A DNA stretch of 64,000 nt from Benincasa hispida (GCF_009727055.1 NW_024064153.1:594281-658280); one strand, 5' to 3'. Shown: positions 13,001-25,547, counted from the first letter of the stretch. The notes: a model not told the origin generated them from the sequence alone. Program-made: numbers and translations.

Positions 13001-16000
13001 TACAATGCTAATACACTTTTAGGAGACTTGAGATTAAAGAACAGACTTTATCCCTTAATGCAAATGAGGAGGTTAAATGGAGGCATATCCCTTAATGCAA
13101 ATGAGGAGATTAAATGGAGGCAAAAGTGCAAGTCCAATTTGGCTGATTAATGGGGATGAAAACACAACCTTTTATCACAGGTATGTGGCTGCTAAGAAGA
13201 GAAAGAGCCGTATTACTGAAATACTCAATGAACAGAATGCTAGTGTGCTTCAGGATGGTGAAATTGAGGTTGAATTTATTTCTAACACAAAATTCTTCAC
13301 CCGAAAATCAGGAACAAATTTCTGCCACATCCTTTGGCTTGGGATACCATTGATAATGAGCTTAGCCATTCTTTAGAATCTCCTTCTTGGATGGCAATTA
13401 AGGCAGGAGCCATTAAATCGCGGGGGCTTGATGGTTTCATCACTGCATTCTTTAAAAAAATCTTGGAACATCTTAAAACCTGACTTAATTATAGTGTTCC
13501 AAGATTTTTTTGAGAATGGAATCATCAATGCAAATGTTAATGAGACATATATTTGCCCTATTCCCAAGAAAATTGATGCCAAGAAAGTGGGAGATTTTCG
13601 TCCTATTAGCCTTACTACTTGCCTCTACAAGATTATTGCTTGTGTTTTGTCTAACCGCCTAAAAAAGTCCTCTCTACTACCATCACGCCTTACCAATCAG
13701 CCTTTGTTGAAGGTAGACAGATCTTACATGATCATTGATCGCCAATGAAACTATTGAAGATTGACACTCTAGAAATACTAAATACTAAAGGGGTGGCCAT
13801 TAAACTTGACATTGAGAAGGCATTTGACAAGGTTGATTGAGATTTTCTTGATGAAATACTGAAATTGAAGGGTTTTGGTACTAAATGGAGACAATGGATT
13901 AGAGGTTGTATATCCTCCACCAATTCCTCAATCATTATTAATGGAAAATCTAGAGGGAAAATTAAAGCCACTAGAGGACTAAGGCAAGGTGACCCTCTTT
14001 CACCCTTCCTCTTCATCCTTATTATGGATTGTCTTAGTAGGATCCTTTATTTGGCGGCTGAAAAAGGTTTCATTTGCGGATATTTGATACCAAGATCTAC
14101 CATAAACATCAATCATCTTCTCTTCGCGGATGACACTATCCTTTTCTCTATGGACAATGAGAGGAAGATTGATAATCTCAATCGAATTGGCCTTTTTGAC
14201 GATGCATCTAGGCTAAATGTTAATAGACAAAAGTCTGAATTTTTGGGAGTAAATTGTGACAAGGTCTGGGTTGAATCTGTTGCTGCAAAATATGAATACA
14301 AGGTGGGTCATTGGCCAACCACATACTTGGGTCTTCCCTTATATGGCAGGCCTAACACTCCATCCTTCTGGCAACCAATCATGGACAAGATTGACAAAAG
14401 GCTTCACTCTTGGCAGCACAACTCTCTCCAAAGGTGGTCGATTAACTTTGATAAATGCCACCCTATCCGACCAGCCTATTTACTATTTAACCCTCTTTCA
14501 TGCTCCAACAAAAAGCAATGATGACATTGAACGCATTTTTAGGAATTTGGTTTGGTCACAAAGATAGCAAACTATCCCATTTGATGAGATGGATTGCATA
14601 AAGAAACCTCTTGAAAATGGCATGTTGGGAATCATTGATATCAACCAACACAACAAAGCCCTCCTTGCCAAATGGATTTGGCGTTTTCACCTTGAAAAAA
14701 CGGCTCTGGCGAATCTTGATCAAGGCAAAGTATGGTTCTCAACATTATGATCTAAAGGCAACAGATTACAAAACCCTCTCTTCTAGGTGCCCCTGGAAAT
14801 TTATTCTGAAGTAAAAGGATCTTATCTATGGGAATGTTTGCTGTAACATAGGTAATGGTTCATCTACGGCATTCTTGCATGATTTATAGTTTGGAGAACA
14901 CCCACTAAAACAAATTTTCCCTAAGCTATATCAGTTGTCTGGCACAAAAAATGCATCGGTAGCGGAGATTTGGAATAATGAACACTGCATTTGGGCTTTA
15001 AATTTTAGAAGACACAACCTTCACCCATCTTCTTAAACTTGACCCTTACTGACAGATGATTCATGGATTTGGAGGCTTGAGTCGAGGATTTTCCACTAAA
15101 TCTTTATACACTCTCCTCACCACTAGCAAGCTCTCTCTCACAGATGATTTTTTCAAGAATCTTTGGAGGAGACGCCCTTGACCAAAAAGAGTGAAATTCC
15201 TCCTATGGGAAATCAATAACTCTTGCCTTAATACCATGGATAGATTACCGAAGTGCTGCCCCTGGATCAACCTTTCTCCGTCTTGATGTTGCCTTTGCCA
15301 AAACAACAATGAATCTGTCTAGCATGTTTTCTTTGATTGCACTTTCTCTAGAGGGCTTTGGTATGAGATATTTGATGCCTTTAAATGGTTGATTGTACTC
15401 CCTTTTGATACACAGAGTTGGCTGCATTTGCTGATTAGTCACCCACCCTTCAAAGCCTCTAAAGATCAATATGGTTATGCCTTATCTGTTCTGTTTTGTG
15501 GAAGATTTGGGATGAAAGAAATGAAAGAATCTTCCGGGAAAAATCCAGATCGACAAAGGACATTATGGATACTATCATACATACTGCCTTTTTTCTGGTG
15601 CAAAGGCTATTAAAAGCCATTAGTTTTCCTTTCTTATTGCAGACTGGAAACATCTTTTGTATACCCTATGAAATGGATCTTTTGTACCTTTGATATTTTT
15701 GGATATTTCATTCAATCAATGTAATCAGATCTTATCCCAAAATAATTTTCTAGAAGTCTTTGATACACGCCCTTGTCAATTGGAGAACCTTTTTACTCCT
15801 GTGTGAGACAAAATTTGGATGGACAGTTGTTTTTACTTGTCCGTTATGTTTGTCCTGCAATGAGAAGCACCTCCTGGTATTCTAGAGGCTTTTTGGGTTG
15901 CTGCTTTGAAAATCTTTTTTCTTTCAATTTGTCATTCATTTTGTAATTTGAAGGTTGTCGGTTGGTATAAAGAAGCCTTTTTTTGGGAAGATTACGAGGG

Positions 16001-19000
16001 TTTTTTTTTTTTTTGGTGTGTGTGGCTTGGAGTTCGATGCGGTGGTGCATTTTTTAGTTGGCTCTCTTTTTCGGAATTTGATTATGCTTTTGGTCAGTAC
16101 AGACTGGTTGGTTTTGAGTTTTCTTTTGATCTTCTAAGTCCAATGTTTTTCAGTTTTCTGTGGCTCCTCTCTCCTTCGGTCTCTTTTGCTCAGGGCTTAG
16201 CAATCATGACCTTTATTTTAATGTTTTGGTTAGATTTTTAATTTTGGTTCCTTATCAAAACGACCTTACTTGAACAAATTTGTCTACAGGTTGTACAATT
16301 ATGTCTTTGAGTTCTGAGGAAAATGGTTCCTTGCTGAAGAGGTTTTACGATTTAGTATTATTTAGATTTTTATTTATTTTCTTTGTATTCCTTCTTGGGA
16401 GCTTCAGTGAAAATTCTTGTTTCTTGTTTCAAAAAGAATTTAAGAACTCTAGAATGTGTTTTCATTAAGAAATTACCATTCTGAATCTTATCACTCCCAT
16501 GCTAAGAAAGATCCATCTTTTTAAATTGTGGTCTTAGAAAGCACAAACACAAATATGGATAAGGGACATAGATACGACAGGACATGATGATGCATCAATT
16601 TCTAAAAAACTAGAATACAAGTATGTTGAGCAAAACAATACAACGAATAAGACTTGAGTTAGTACATATGAGAACAATCTTAAGAAATAAGATAAAAAGC
16701 ACTCCAGTTAAAGTGGTGTGATCGGGTTTGGGGATACGATGAGGGCGCTAAGGCGGTGTCAACCTAGTTGAGATGGCCCGGTGTACCCGTTGATCCTTTG
16801 TATGATCGTCTTCATCTCTTCAAGTGTCTTTGTAATTTGAGCTCTAGCTTCTTTTCATTACATTAATGAAAAGTTTGATGTCTATATATATATGTATATG
16901 TGTGTATATATATATATGTGTGTGTGTATATATATATATATATATCTGTGTGTGTGTATATCTCCCTCTCTGTGTGTCTCTCTCTGGTACAGAAAGCCAA
17001 CGGTGGTATTAGTTATGTCAAATATTATACGTTTAGTTGCTTTTACTAGAGTCAGTCTTTCAAAGCTTTTCATAACTTCCCTTTGTTTTTGTTCCCAGCC
17101 ATTTGGATAGCCTTTTGTTATTTATTTATCTATTTTTATTTTGTCACTGGGGGTTTCCTAATTCTCCTTTACCTCTCTGTACCTCTCTTTTTAAATTTTA
17201 AGACATACTACAAAAAAAAAAAAGCAATTAGAATGGTTGGGCATGGAAGCACTATCACTCAAGAGACTTCATACATTCATGTACATAATGTTTACATGGA
17301 AGCATGTGTTGAGATGTTTAGTGATCTAATATTCTATGTTCTTGGTATGCAGGAAGCTGGAAGCATGTCTGATTATCACGAGAAATTTCCTATTGGATCA
17401 AAAGTTCAAGCCGTTTGGAGTGAGGATGGGGAGTGGTGAGTAAAAAAAAAAAAAAGGAGAAAATTTACCATCTTACTTAAACAGTACTGTTCTGTGGGTT
17501 GTACAACTGTGCCCTTAGGTTCTAAAAAAGAAAGTTTATTCTCCAACTTATTCTCTTTTTAGTTAGAAAAGAGACATTGTTGAAGATAAATGGTGTTTGA
17601 AAGAGATGTGTGCTTAAAGTTTACTTAGGACTCAAGTGCCAAAATTATAAGTGCTTTAAAAAAAATGATTTTGACCCTATCCAATTTAAGAAGCTGCGAC
17701 ATTTCCATGAAGTTAGTTTTGCAAAATGGATGTTAATGAAGATCAGGTTATTGTTCTACTATAACAGCCTAAAAAGCACAAACACTTTAGTTTGGCTAGC
17801 GTGTTTGTGTCTAACACTTTGGACATGTATCAAACACTTATTAATGCAACACATGTGTTCTAGAACACTAGTTGAGCGTGAAATACATCAAGCTAAGTCT
17901 TTTAAGCGTATAAATACATCAACTCATTTATTTTGGATTTTCATTTGATATAAAAGTGTATATTTTATCAATACACGTGTCCTTGCCGTGTCATGTCCTA
18001 GATTTTTAAAATATGGCGTGTTGTTGTGTCCGTGTTGTATCGTATCCGTGTCTCGTATTCGTATCTGTGCCTCTTAGATAACAGCAGCTAGGCTGTCTCA
18101 TAGAAAGAAAGGGGATGAAAAAACATGTTAAATTAATAGTTTGTTTAAACCAATTTAATACCACCACGACTATAAAGCCATTCCCTTTGTGAAAATTACG
18201 AACCTAAACTCGTCTTCATCTCCCCCCTTCAGTTTTCAGTTCATTGTGTCTGTTCAGTGAGGAGGGTTGGTCCCTAAGTCAGGTTTAATGCGTCTCTTTG
18301 ACCTTCTATTGCTAAAGAGTTTCGTTACTTTTTGCTAAGTCTTACTTTTTAGATTAGAGCCCTTTTCTACATAGTTCTTGAGGTTCCCTTCTCAGGCTAT
18401 TTTTCGTATGGCCCCCCTTCTTCTTTCATGTTTCTTAATGTTATCATTTTTTATTGAAAAGATTTTCTGTTCAGCTATCTTGTTTTGAGCCTTCGAAGTA
18501 ACATCTTCACTTGGTCTCTTGTCAAAATGCATGATAAGTCTATGGGAATAAGTCTTAGTCCGCTGAAGCTGATTTTAGTTTCTAGGTCTTCAAGCATATA
18601 CCAATTTTGTTGATGTACGCCTTTTTTACTTCTCTCAGCTCCAATGTTTTCTGCCACCTCTTTTGAAGCTTTTTGTTCTTTTCCCTTTTTGTTTAACTAC
18701 TTTTCCTTCAACTATTTTATTAACAGAAACAAAACCTTTCGCTTGATTGTGTTCAATTGTTTGAATATTCAGGTACGATGCTACAATTGAAGCTCACACT
18801 GTAAATGGTTTCTATGTTAGTTATGATGGTTGGGGAAACAAAGAAGAGGTAAGGTTTCTACACCTGCTGTTTGCATGACTTTTGATTATTTTTAAAGCAC
18901 TCTTTTATCATAAAAAGAAATTGTAGTATTTCTTCAAAAAGTTCTGGGTCGATTCTCTCTAAATTAACTAGAAATGTGAGGAATGGGTTCATGACGACTA

Positions 19001-20796
19001 TGGGACATTTCCCTTTGGATGGGTTTAATCCGTAGGAGTTAGGACTAAAAGCATATGTAAGAATTCTTGGAAAGCCATCTTCGTTGGTTTTAGTTCCTTT
19101 GTTTGTTGGATTAGCTGGTATAAATAGAATACAGCGGTTTCCTCTTTGCAAGACTTGATTGAACATTGATAAAATTCTTGCATTTTGGTTTACTCTAGTC
19201 TGCCTAGAAAACTTGAAGGTATCTTGAACTCATTTTCTCTAAACCCTTTCCTATTTATAGTTCCCTAATTATTAGTAGGCCAATAACTAATAAGGTATTG
19301 TCTCTTTTTGAAAAGAAAAATGTGTACATTATTGACTGATACCGGGGAGAAACAACTGCAAAATACCAGAAGAGTTAGCCTGAGGGAGAGCGCAATCAAG
19401 TTTAGGAGTTCATTTCATAATATATATATTTCTGAAGTTTAGGAGTTCTATATATATCTACACACACGTGTATATACCTACATACATATATACGCATACC
19501 TGTTAAATGGAATTATTAACCTTTTACCTAACTTGTGAGTCAGTAGTACATCAATTGTCAACATTTATGGTATCTACTAATTTTAGGTGGACCCTGCAAA
19601 CGTAAGAGCAATCCAACTGGAAGTTAATGCTTTGCTTGAAGCAGAAAGAGTGGCTGAAGCTACAAAGCAGGCTATCAAACGCAAGATTGCTCAAGCTGCT
19701 TCTGTTGACTTCCAATCACGAAATTTACCATCAAAGCTTCGAATTGAACCTGATGATCCTGAGGACGTAGTAAGTAGTTGATAATCTTAATATTTCATGG
19801 CAACTAATTTATGAATCTAGTAATTAGCTTGCTATTTTAAGACAAATTTAATAGTGCATTTGTTTTGTACCTGTGATGCTTGAAATTCATATATATTTTA
19901 TAATCGAGTACAACCCCTCTTCCCAAAACTTGCCGTGATGTAGTAATTTGTTTTGTATAGAAAGCCACCAAACGCAAGAAAATACATGCTTTCAAGTCGA
20001 AGATGCGGATAGAACAACTTGAAGTTACCCAAAATAAACGGCAGAATGCTTGGCAGCAGTTTCAATCAGCAAAAGGCAAATCTAAGAAGGTAAGTGCTGT
20101 TAAATCTAAGCATTTTGATGTGTTTTATTTTATTGCATCTTTCCTCTTTCGCACATTTGTGTCGGGTCTGTGTTAGGATTCCTCTTCCTTGCAAGCAGAA
20201 CACAAGGTGAACACCCTTGTGTTATATATTTACTTTCAAGGAAAATCAACTAACTGTACTGTTAATAAGAAAACGATTACAAACAATAGAAATAATGACA
20301 CTTCTCAGGGCTGCGTATTCTTTTCCCAGACCAAATGCTCACCAAAATTCTCCACATCTCGAACATCACTCTCACCTACTATTTATAACCTAAAATACCT
20401 AACATATTTAATGTCTAATTACTAGAACTAGTTGTATCTTACTAATAATTCTAATATTTTCCCAACTAGTACTAATCTTACTAATAATCCTAATATTTTC
20501 CCAACCAGTACTAATCTTACTAATAATCCTAATATTTTCCCAACTAGTACTAATCTTACTAATAATCCTAATATTTTCCCTAACTAGGAGTCTTTATAGT
20601 CTGACAATGATGATTTATACATGCAAATTTGCAGATTGGTTTCTTCTCTGGGCGGAAGCGGGAGAGCATTTTCAAGTCTCCGGATGATCCGAATGGGAAG
20701 GTTGGTGTGACTGGAAGTGGAAAGGGTTTGACTGAGTTTCAGAAGAGGGAAAAACACTTGCATCTCAAGGGTGCAACCGTGGAGATGGACGAGTAA
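10061..20796 (+). CDS. SPF30: SPF30/SMNDC1-like Tudor-domain pre-mRNA splicing factor (8 coding exons)
   Basis: Exons at 10061-10135, 10667-10735, 11359-11481, 17353-17435, 18773-18848, 19587-19769, 19961-20089 and 20635-20796, all with GT/AG borders and a continuous 900-nt reading frame (299 residues and TAA). The length matches plant SPF30 (about 300). Residues 1-89 form a charged coiled-coil-like N-terminus (MQGGEDVSIEELANNL). Residues about 99-152 form an SMN-type Tudor domain (FPIGSKVQAVWSEDGEWYDA): the aromatic cage would be W111, Y118, Y134 and W137, with N139 conserved, for binding symmetrically dimethylated arginines of Sm proteins. A basic nuclear signal (KRKK) lies near residue 207, and the family C-terminus GLTEFQKREKHLHLKG near the end. 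In animals SPF30 joins the U4/U6.U5 tri-snRNP to the pre-spliceosome in the nucleus; the plant role is inferred by homology. No coding damage seen. Confidence 0.95.
11915..12050 (+). mobile_element. LINE 3' end relic (C-terminal ORF2 fragment)
   Basis: A short stretch reads like the end of a plant L1-type ORF2 product: MWNLWGKG, then after a shift FRGSSRDPNDVW and IIKFHI, the usual C-terminal 'W..W.ERN.R.F...' zone. It is followed at 12055-12140 by a phrase (TTGGCAATGAGAGGAGTAGCCCA) that looks like a repeat tail. Only the last part of the element remains. Confidence 0.6.
12340..12760. repeat. Dispersed repeat with GCGCC/GGCTCAAGG-type phrases
   Basis: GC-richer ends (12357-12450, 12655-12760) flank an AT-rich core. 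Phrases such as AAGGCTCAAAGCCTTGGGCC and GTGCGCCTCACC are locally palindromic. It looks like an inserted noncoding element (SINE or MITE-like), but I see no clear target duplication and do not assign a class. Confidence 0.35.
13019..15693 (+). mobile_element. 5'-truncated LINE (L1-like) with broken ORF2
   Basis: Only the reverse transcriptase half of ORF2 and its C-terminus survive; the AP endonuclease is missing, as expected for 5' truncation. In order: EIKEQTLSLNANEE near 13025, the linker NGDENTTFYHR near 13150-13180, RT fingers at 13540-13670 (ICPIPKK, DFRPISL), RT palm at 13865-14240 with GLRQGDPLSPFLF and the catalytic LLFADDTILF, thumb, then the zinc-finger-like end region near 15170-15530 (RNERIFREK). 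Frameshifts lie near 13060-13090 (a 37-bp tandem duplication), 13376-13428, 13740 and after 14450, with many stops. No poly(A) tail or target duplication seen, so borders are approximate. Confidence 0.88.
13049..13122 (+). repeat. 37-bp tandem duplication inside the LINE
   Basis: TCCCTTAATGCAAATGAGGA at 13051 recurs at 13088 with one later difference (GGTTAAATGG against GATTAAATGG). Thirty-seven is not a multiple of three, so the duplication shifts the ORF2 frame. It arose after, or helped cause, inactivation. Confidence 0.8.
16877..16962. repeat. TA/TG microsatellite
   Basis: Alternating TATATA and TGTGTG runs in intron 3. Open frames over it on both strands (IYIYIH-type products) are meaningless. 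Confidence 0.9.
20432..20588 (+). repeat. 39-bp tandem repeat in the last intron of the SPF30-like gene
   Basis: Four units of 39 bp start near 20432, 20471, 20510 and 20549, nearly identical in the last three. Each full unit carries TACTAAT or TTACTAATAATCC followed by ATTTTCCCAACYAG, which looks like a plant branch point, a pyrimidine tract and an AG acceptor. The real acceptor of exon 8 is the GCAG ending at 20634, just downstream. Confidence 0.85.
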
Positions 20797-22400
20797 AGTG
20801 AGGGTTAGAGTTTGTAGGTTGGTGGTTTCTTTGTATGTATCGTTCATTTAGTATCCCAATCCATTTGATGCAATCTGTGTGGTTAAATTTCATATAAATG
20901 TGCTAAAAGTTTAGGCGGAGGGATTCCCTCCAAGTAACACAGTGTTTTCTTATGAGAATGGTTACGAAGCTTAGCCATGACAGGATCTTTTTTCCTTTGA
21001 CATTTTTATGTTTACTTGTTCTATTTCCTAATACTTAATGAGATATGCACATTTATTTGAAAAACCCAATTTCCGCTCCCACTCCCACCTTTCTTTGGAG
21101 ATGATCCTAGTTGTTTAGGGGAGCTTACTTTATGATATAGCATTTACTATGTCGAGGGGAGAATTTGACTTCCTCACCTATAAATACCTATAAATAAAAT
21201 TATTGTTGTGGTATGACCTCCGAACTTACCTAAACAAGATTTGTTCTACAGGGTGGTGTGTCCTTGAGTTCTAATAAACTAGGTGTGACCTAAAATTTAG
21301 TTGGTACGTTCAACATGTTTGACATGAAAGTGTGAATAAGTAAATATGAATCATAAAAAAGAAATATATTTTTTTAAAAAAGTGGCTAATTTGAGAAAAT
21401 AATTTTTAGATTATTTTTGTCGTAATCTTGAATATGCTACATCATTAATAGAGATCAACTAGAGAAATAACTCTTTTTTAATAGGACAAGTTGAAAAATA
21501 GTTGAACCAAGTGGAATTTGTAAATATAGGTAAATTTTGTTTTTAGTGAAATCTTCAAATTATAGGATGAAATTACTTAAGATTTTTTTAATCCACCTAT
21601 ACAAAATGCTAACACTGTGGAAGATATATAAAAATTTATCTAATAATATGGAGGTAATCGATCTTAACAAACGAATTCAAATTATTTGTTATTATAATGC
21701 TATTGCTAATTAATTCATTTAATTCAACCAAAATATCACAAAAATTATAAGGTATAATCGTAAACAAGTATATGATGCTATAGTACGGAGTAAATGGGAG
21801 TATATTTGAATAGATGCAGTGTAGAATAGATATTATTATACTAAATGAAGGGGGAAAAAAATGATAAAATGAGCTGGTCTAGTCCATTCCATCCACTCAC
21901 AAAGCCATCATTTGTTTGAAGCCTTCGATCTCTTCAAATCTATGATTTCATTTGTAACTCTTCTAAAATTCAATCAATGGTGTCCACCTACTTATGAAAA
22001 AAATTTTCTACGAGTTTTCTTGACCTCCAAATGTTGTAGGATTAGGCTGGTTGTCCCGTGAGATTAGTTGAAGTATGCGTAAATTGGCCCGTACACTCGC
22101 GGATAAAAAAAAACCCCTCCGAAATTCAACTCTAAAGGGACATTACCAAAATTACGTTTAACTAACTCTAATAACTAAGATGCTTTTGAAAGTTTTGGCT
22201 GCGTGACGACAACCATAAATGCTACCAATTTCAAAGCACTTGAGAATCAATTCAATTTCAAGTCGATAAAAAACAGTGTTCAAACACTTTCTAATCAAAT
22301 TCAATAAAATTGTTCCATAACCAATCAACTCGAACTAATGCTTATTTCAAACATAAAGTCTATTACAAATTCCCTAATTCAAGGGCAACCACAAAAATCC
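20797..22400. other. 3' UTR and downstream DNA, no further gene seen
   Basis: After the TAA at 20794-20796 the T-rich 3' UTR runs for perhaps 100 to 250 bp; no single polyadenylation signal stands out. The rest is AT-rich intergenic sequence without frames, tandem structure or recognisable repeats. Confidence 0.55.
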
Positions 22401-23467
22401 TAAACTTAAAATAATGTGCCAACTTCTAAAAGTTCTAAGTAAAACAATCATGACACGTCTAGTGGTTAATCTTTCTCAAGTCTCATTTTCAACATCACCA
22501 AGATCAAACGACTCATCATCACCTGTAAAATCGGGTGGAGTTAGTACACAACACATACGGCTAAGTAGCTCACATTTAAAGAGTCACAAAATAACATACA
22601 ATAGACATTGTATAATTATTGTAATTAGCACTTACATAGTTCTCATAGGAATTGAACAATAAATATAATTAACATGCTAAACATATACACTAACATACCA
22701 TGTCATGTAATGTAACCCAATACATGAATTATGTAGCATGCTCTACAAAATAACCCAACGCAGGCATTATGCAGCATGCTTTACAAGTAGTCCAATACAT
22801 GAATTACGCCACATGCTTTGCAAATAACCTCATATATGATTTATGTGTCATGCTAAGAAACTCATACATTATTTACACGTCATGATTTACACCCCATGTA
22901 TCCACCTCATTGTTGGAAAGATTTATGATCTAACCCTTTGGCTTTGTTTCCTCCCTCATACTTGGGAGAACTGGATTTGGCAAGCTTAAGAGGCTTGATT
23001 TCATCTCTGATTGTGGGGTATGTCGTTATTAAGATCAAACCGTCGTTGTATTGTGACGTAGGCTTTTGAGAGGCTCTGTCTCAACCCATGTTGACAATTC
23101 CTTGACGAGCATTCTGTCTACGCAGCCAACTATCACATTGATTCTATTAGCCTTAGAATTTTTTTGCTGCTAATTCTCTAGGAACTGAATATTATTAAGG
23201 ATCTCTCAGATAAAGCATTTCCTCCTCTATCTCAACTAACTGGTCTACGTGGGACTTGCCAACTATTTTCCCATTGATATGATCACAAATTTACAACTTC
23301 ACGAATCAACCTAACTCTAATACCAACAGTCACAGTCGCACTTTTGAAAGGTTTATAAAGCAATTGTGCAACACCTGTTTTCACCCACAAACAAGACACC
23401 TAATTCAAATTTAGATTGTCAGTGGCATAATGAGCATATCTCGCTACTTCCAATATGTTGAGAAAAC
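22400..23467 (-). mobile_element. Gypsy-type LTR/leader relic on the minus strand
   Basis: A minus-strand primer-site-like sequence lies at 23314-23325 (TGGTATTAGAGT, two differences from the tRNA-Met complement), as in the gypsy element at the left edge. The sequence to its right (AGTCACAGTCGCACTTT at 23328) resembles a decayed LTR end, and to its left is non-coding debris. Four or five degenerate units of about 36 bp (TAACCCAATACATGAATTATG, then CATGCTTTACAA-type) lie at 22709-22900. Too decayed for firm borders. Confidence 0.45.
22709..22900. repeat. Degenerate ~36-bp tandem repeat
   Basis: Units of the form CCAATACATGAATTATGTAGC with CATGCTTTACAAA recur four to five times with substitutions. 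Similar short-unit arrays sit in the gypsy LTRs at 3560-3880 and 26060-26290. Confidence 0.6.
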
Positions 23468-25547
23468 TGTTGGTTGATGTCTTAAATCTCGTGGTCTTGT
23501 AGTTTGTAATTGCATTTATACAAACAATTTATTTATCTAATAAAATTAGAGGTATTTTATTTGACATTTAGTTGCATTAACCTAAAAACCAATAAACTAA
23601 GATTCAAGGTTATCTTCTGTAACTTAAACATGTATGTGAAGACATACAAGTAGATCATGATTAAGTGATAACTTAAACGGTCTGTAGTAGATGTATAAGG
23701 TTGGGTACCTTACCTTGGTGACACTACGAATACGACCTGCTTTGTAGTTGTTACAATTTTTGTAAGGTGGTACAAATGATCTGATCCCAATCATTAATGT
23801 GAAGACATGTGAGCGGAGGTATTCTATAAAGAGTTTGTATAAGACTGAACCACGAAACTAATAGTCTCTATATAATAGAAGAGACTTACATTTCACCAAG
23901 AAGACCATAGGTGACTTGATTGAATCCTGAGTGAGTTGTGAATTCCGACCTATGAAAGTAGTCCATTGATCTACATGGGTGATATTTTTCAGTTTTGCCG
24001 ACTTAATATGCCTACAATTTTGGGAATTCGTCTGATTGAGGAGCTGGGAACGAAGCTACATAAGAAAGAATTCACTCATTCCCTATTGTTAGGGCAAATA
24101 GATAAATTTCTCCCTTAAATGACTGATTTCGAGGCTTGAACAATGTGGCGCCACACCCTCTCCTGACCCGAGAGGGGTTCAGTTATAGTTGGCCTATAAC
24201 TAATTGTTCATTAGATGAATCAGTGATATTTAAGAAGTTAGATGTAAACTACATGGGCAAAACAATAATTTTGGCCCAACGGTACTTACGAGCAATTTGT
24301 GAAGGGTCAACGCACTGTTGATTGGTTATATCTAATGGACATAGAAATATATCTGTAGTGCGAAAAGTGCAGCTGTCAGTCTTTAGTGGAATGACTGATA
24401 ATTAATGGAAGTTGATTAATTTAAGTAAAGAGTTTGATTAATTAATCAAGTACCATTGGAGCTTCAATCTATAGGTCAATAAGGTTCTCTAGTTAGTTCA
24501 ATTGGGATTTATAATCGAATTAATTTTGGATTAATTTGAATTGTTTAAATTAATTGAATGAATTAATTATATACGATATAATTAATATAAATGTATGTAA
24601 TACATTATACTATAAAACTAATTATACGAGATATAATTAATATAAAAAATATGATGCATTATAATATAAAATTTTATTTGAGAAAAATAAATATTTAAAT
24701 ATGATTCAAATATTAATTATATAAATGAGATTATATATACTATTGGTTAGAATTAATATGAACTTGATTCATATCTAAATACTATAGATTAAATGAGAGA
24801 ATAATAAACTACAGGTTATGTTATATGTGATATAGTACAAACTATAGGTTATGTGTTATATTAAATATAATATATGGTTTAACATATGATATATATATTA
24901 AATTAGTTATTATATGTAGATATATATAATAAATTAAAAATCATTTTTCTATTAAATTAGTTATTAGGAGGGAGTTATTTAATAACTGCCCCCCTCTTTC
25001 GTTTAACATGGGTTGAGGCAGAGGATAAAGAATCTTCTTCTTCTGTAGTTTCTCAGAAGAGAACATATGATTAACTCCTGTCTCTTATACACATCTAGAT
25101 GTGTATAAGAGACAGGGGTTGAGGCAGAGGATAAAGAATCTTCTTCTTCTGTAGTTTCTCAGAAGAGAACATATGATTAACTCTATGTGTTTTTTGCTCT
25201 AAAAAAAAAAAACACTCCCTTTCCAAAATTAACATACTGAAGGCCACATAACTCTTAGTTGAATTTTTACCTCAAGAATAATGAGGACTCCTTGTGGTAG
25301 TGTCTGGATTTTGGGTTTTTTGTTGCTGTGTACGTGAGTTCGAAAGAGTTTTATTTGTTTGTAACTTGGAGGGGAATGTGAAGAATTTTGGTCTTCAAAA
25401 GTAAGTACTCATAATCCCTTCTTTCACTCTAAATTTATGAGAATTGCATGCTTAATTAGATTTGTGAATTCTAGTTTCCACCCTCTGATTATGATGAATG
25501 TTCTGTAAAATAAAATTGGGACATGATCCTTCCGCTGCAGGTAGTCA
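23468..25547 (+). mobile_element. LTR, third family (plus orientation), containing an adapter artefact
   Basis: Begins TGTTGGTTGATGTC and probably ends GTAGTCA at 25547. It matches, in inverse orientation, the LTR that ends at 30669, and shares block order with the copia LTRs further right: GGTGACACTACGAATACG near 23725, TTTGTATAAGAC near 23833, CCCTTAA near 24111 and GGACATAGAAATATATCTG near 24338. No matching 5-bp target duplication (AAAAC against TGTAG) and no internal region, so it is a solo LTR or a recombined remnant. The 38-bp adapter and its 68-bp duplicated flank inflate its length by 106 bp. Confidence 0.7.
25010..25183. other. Nextera mate-pair junction adapter with duplicated 68-bp flanks
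   Basis: Positions 25078-25096 read CTGTCTCTTATACACATCT, and 25097-25115 are its exact reverse complement: the Tn5 mosaic end joined to itself, as in the mate-pair junction adapter. The 68 bp at 25010-25077 are repeated exactly at 25116-25183. Two overlapping contig ends were joined through an untrimmed adapter; the genome should have one copy and no adapter. Confidence 0.97.

Larger units (their letters stand above)
11482..17352 (+). other. Intron 3 of the SPF30-like gene, 5.9 kb, expanded by repeats
   Basis: Donor GTAAGT at 11482 and acceptor GCAG ending 17352. The other introns are 190 to 1340 bp. The extra length comes from two LINE pieces (11915-12050 and 13019-15693), a dispersed low-copy-like repeat at 12340-12760 and a TA/TG microsatellite. 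All lie in sense orientation or are noncoding, and the exon borders on both sides are intact. Confidence 0.85.

Noticed and set aside
16882..17110. Short proteins over the TA/TG microsatellite
   Set aside because: Frames are open only because the dinucleotide repeat lacks stops in that phase.
25078..25115. Perfect 38-bp inverted repeat as a natural hairpin or transposon end
   Set aside because: It equals the Tn5 mosaic end joined to itself, occurs identically at 45203, and has duplicated flanks; it is a library adapter.
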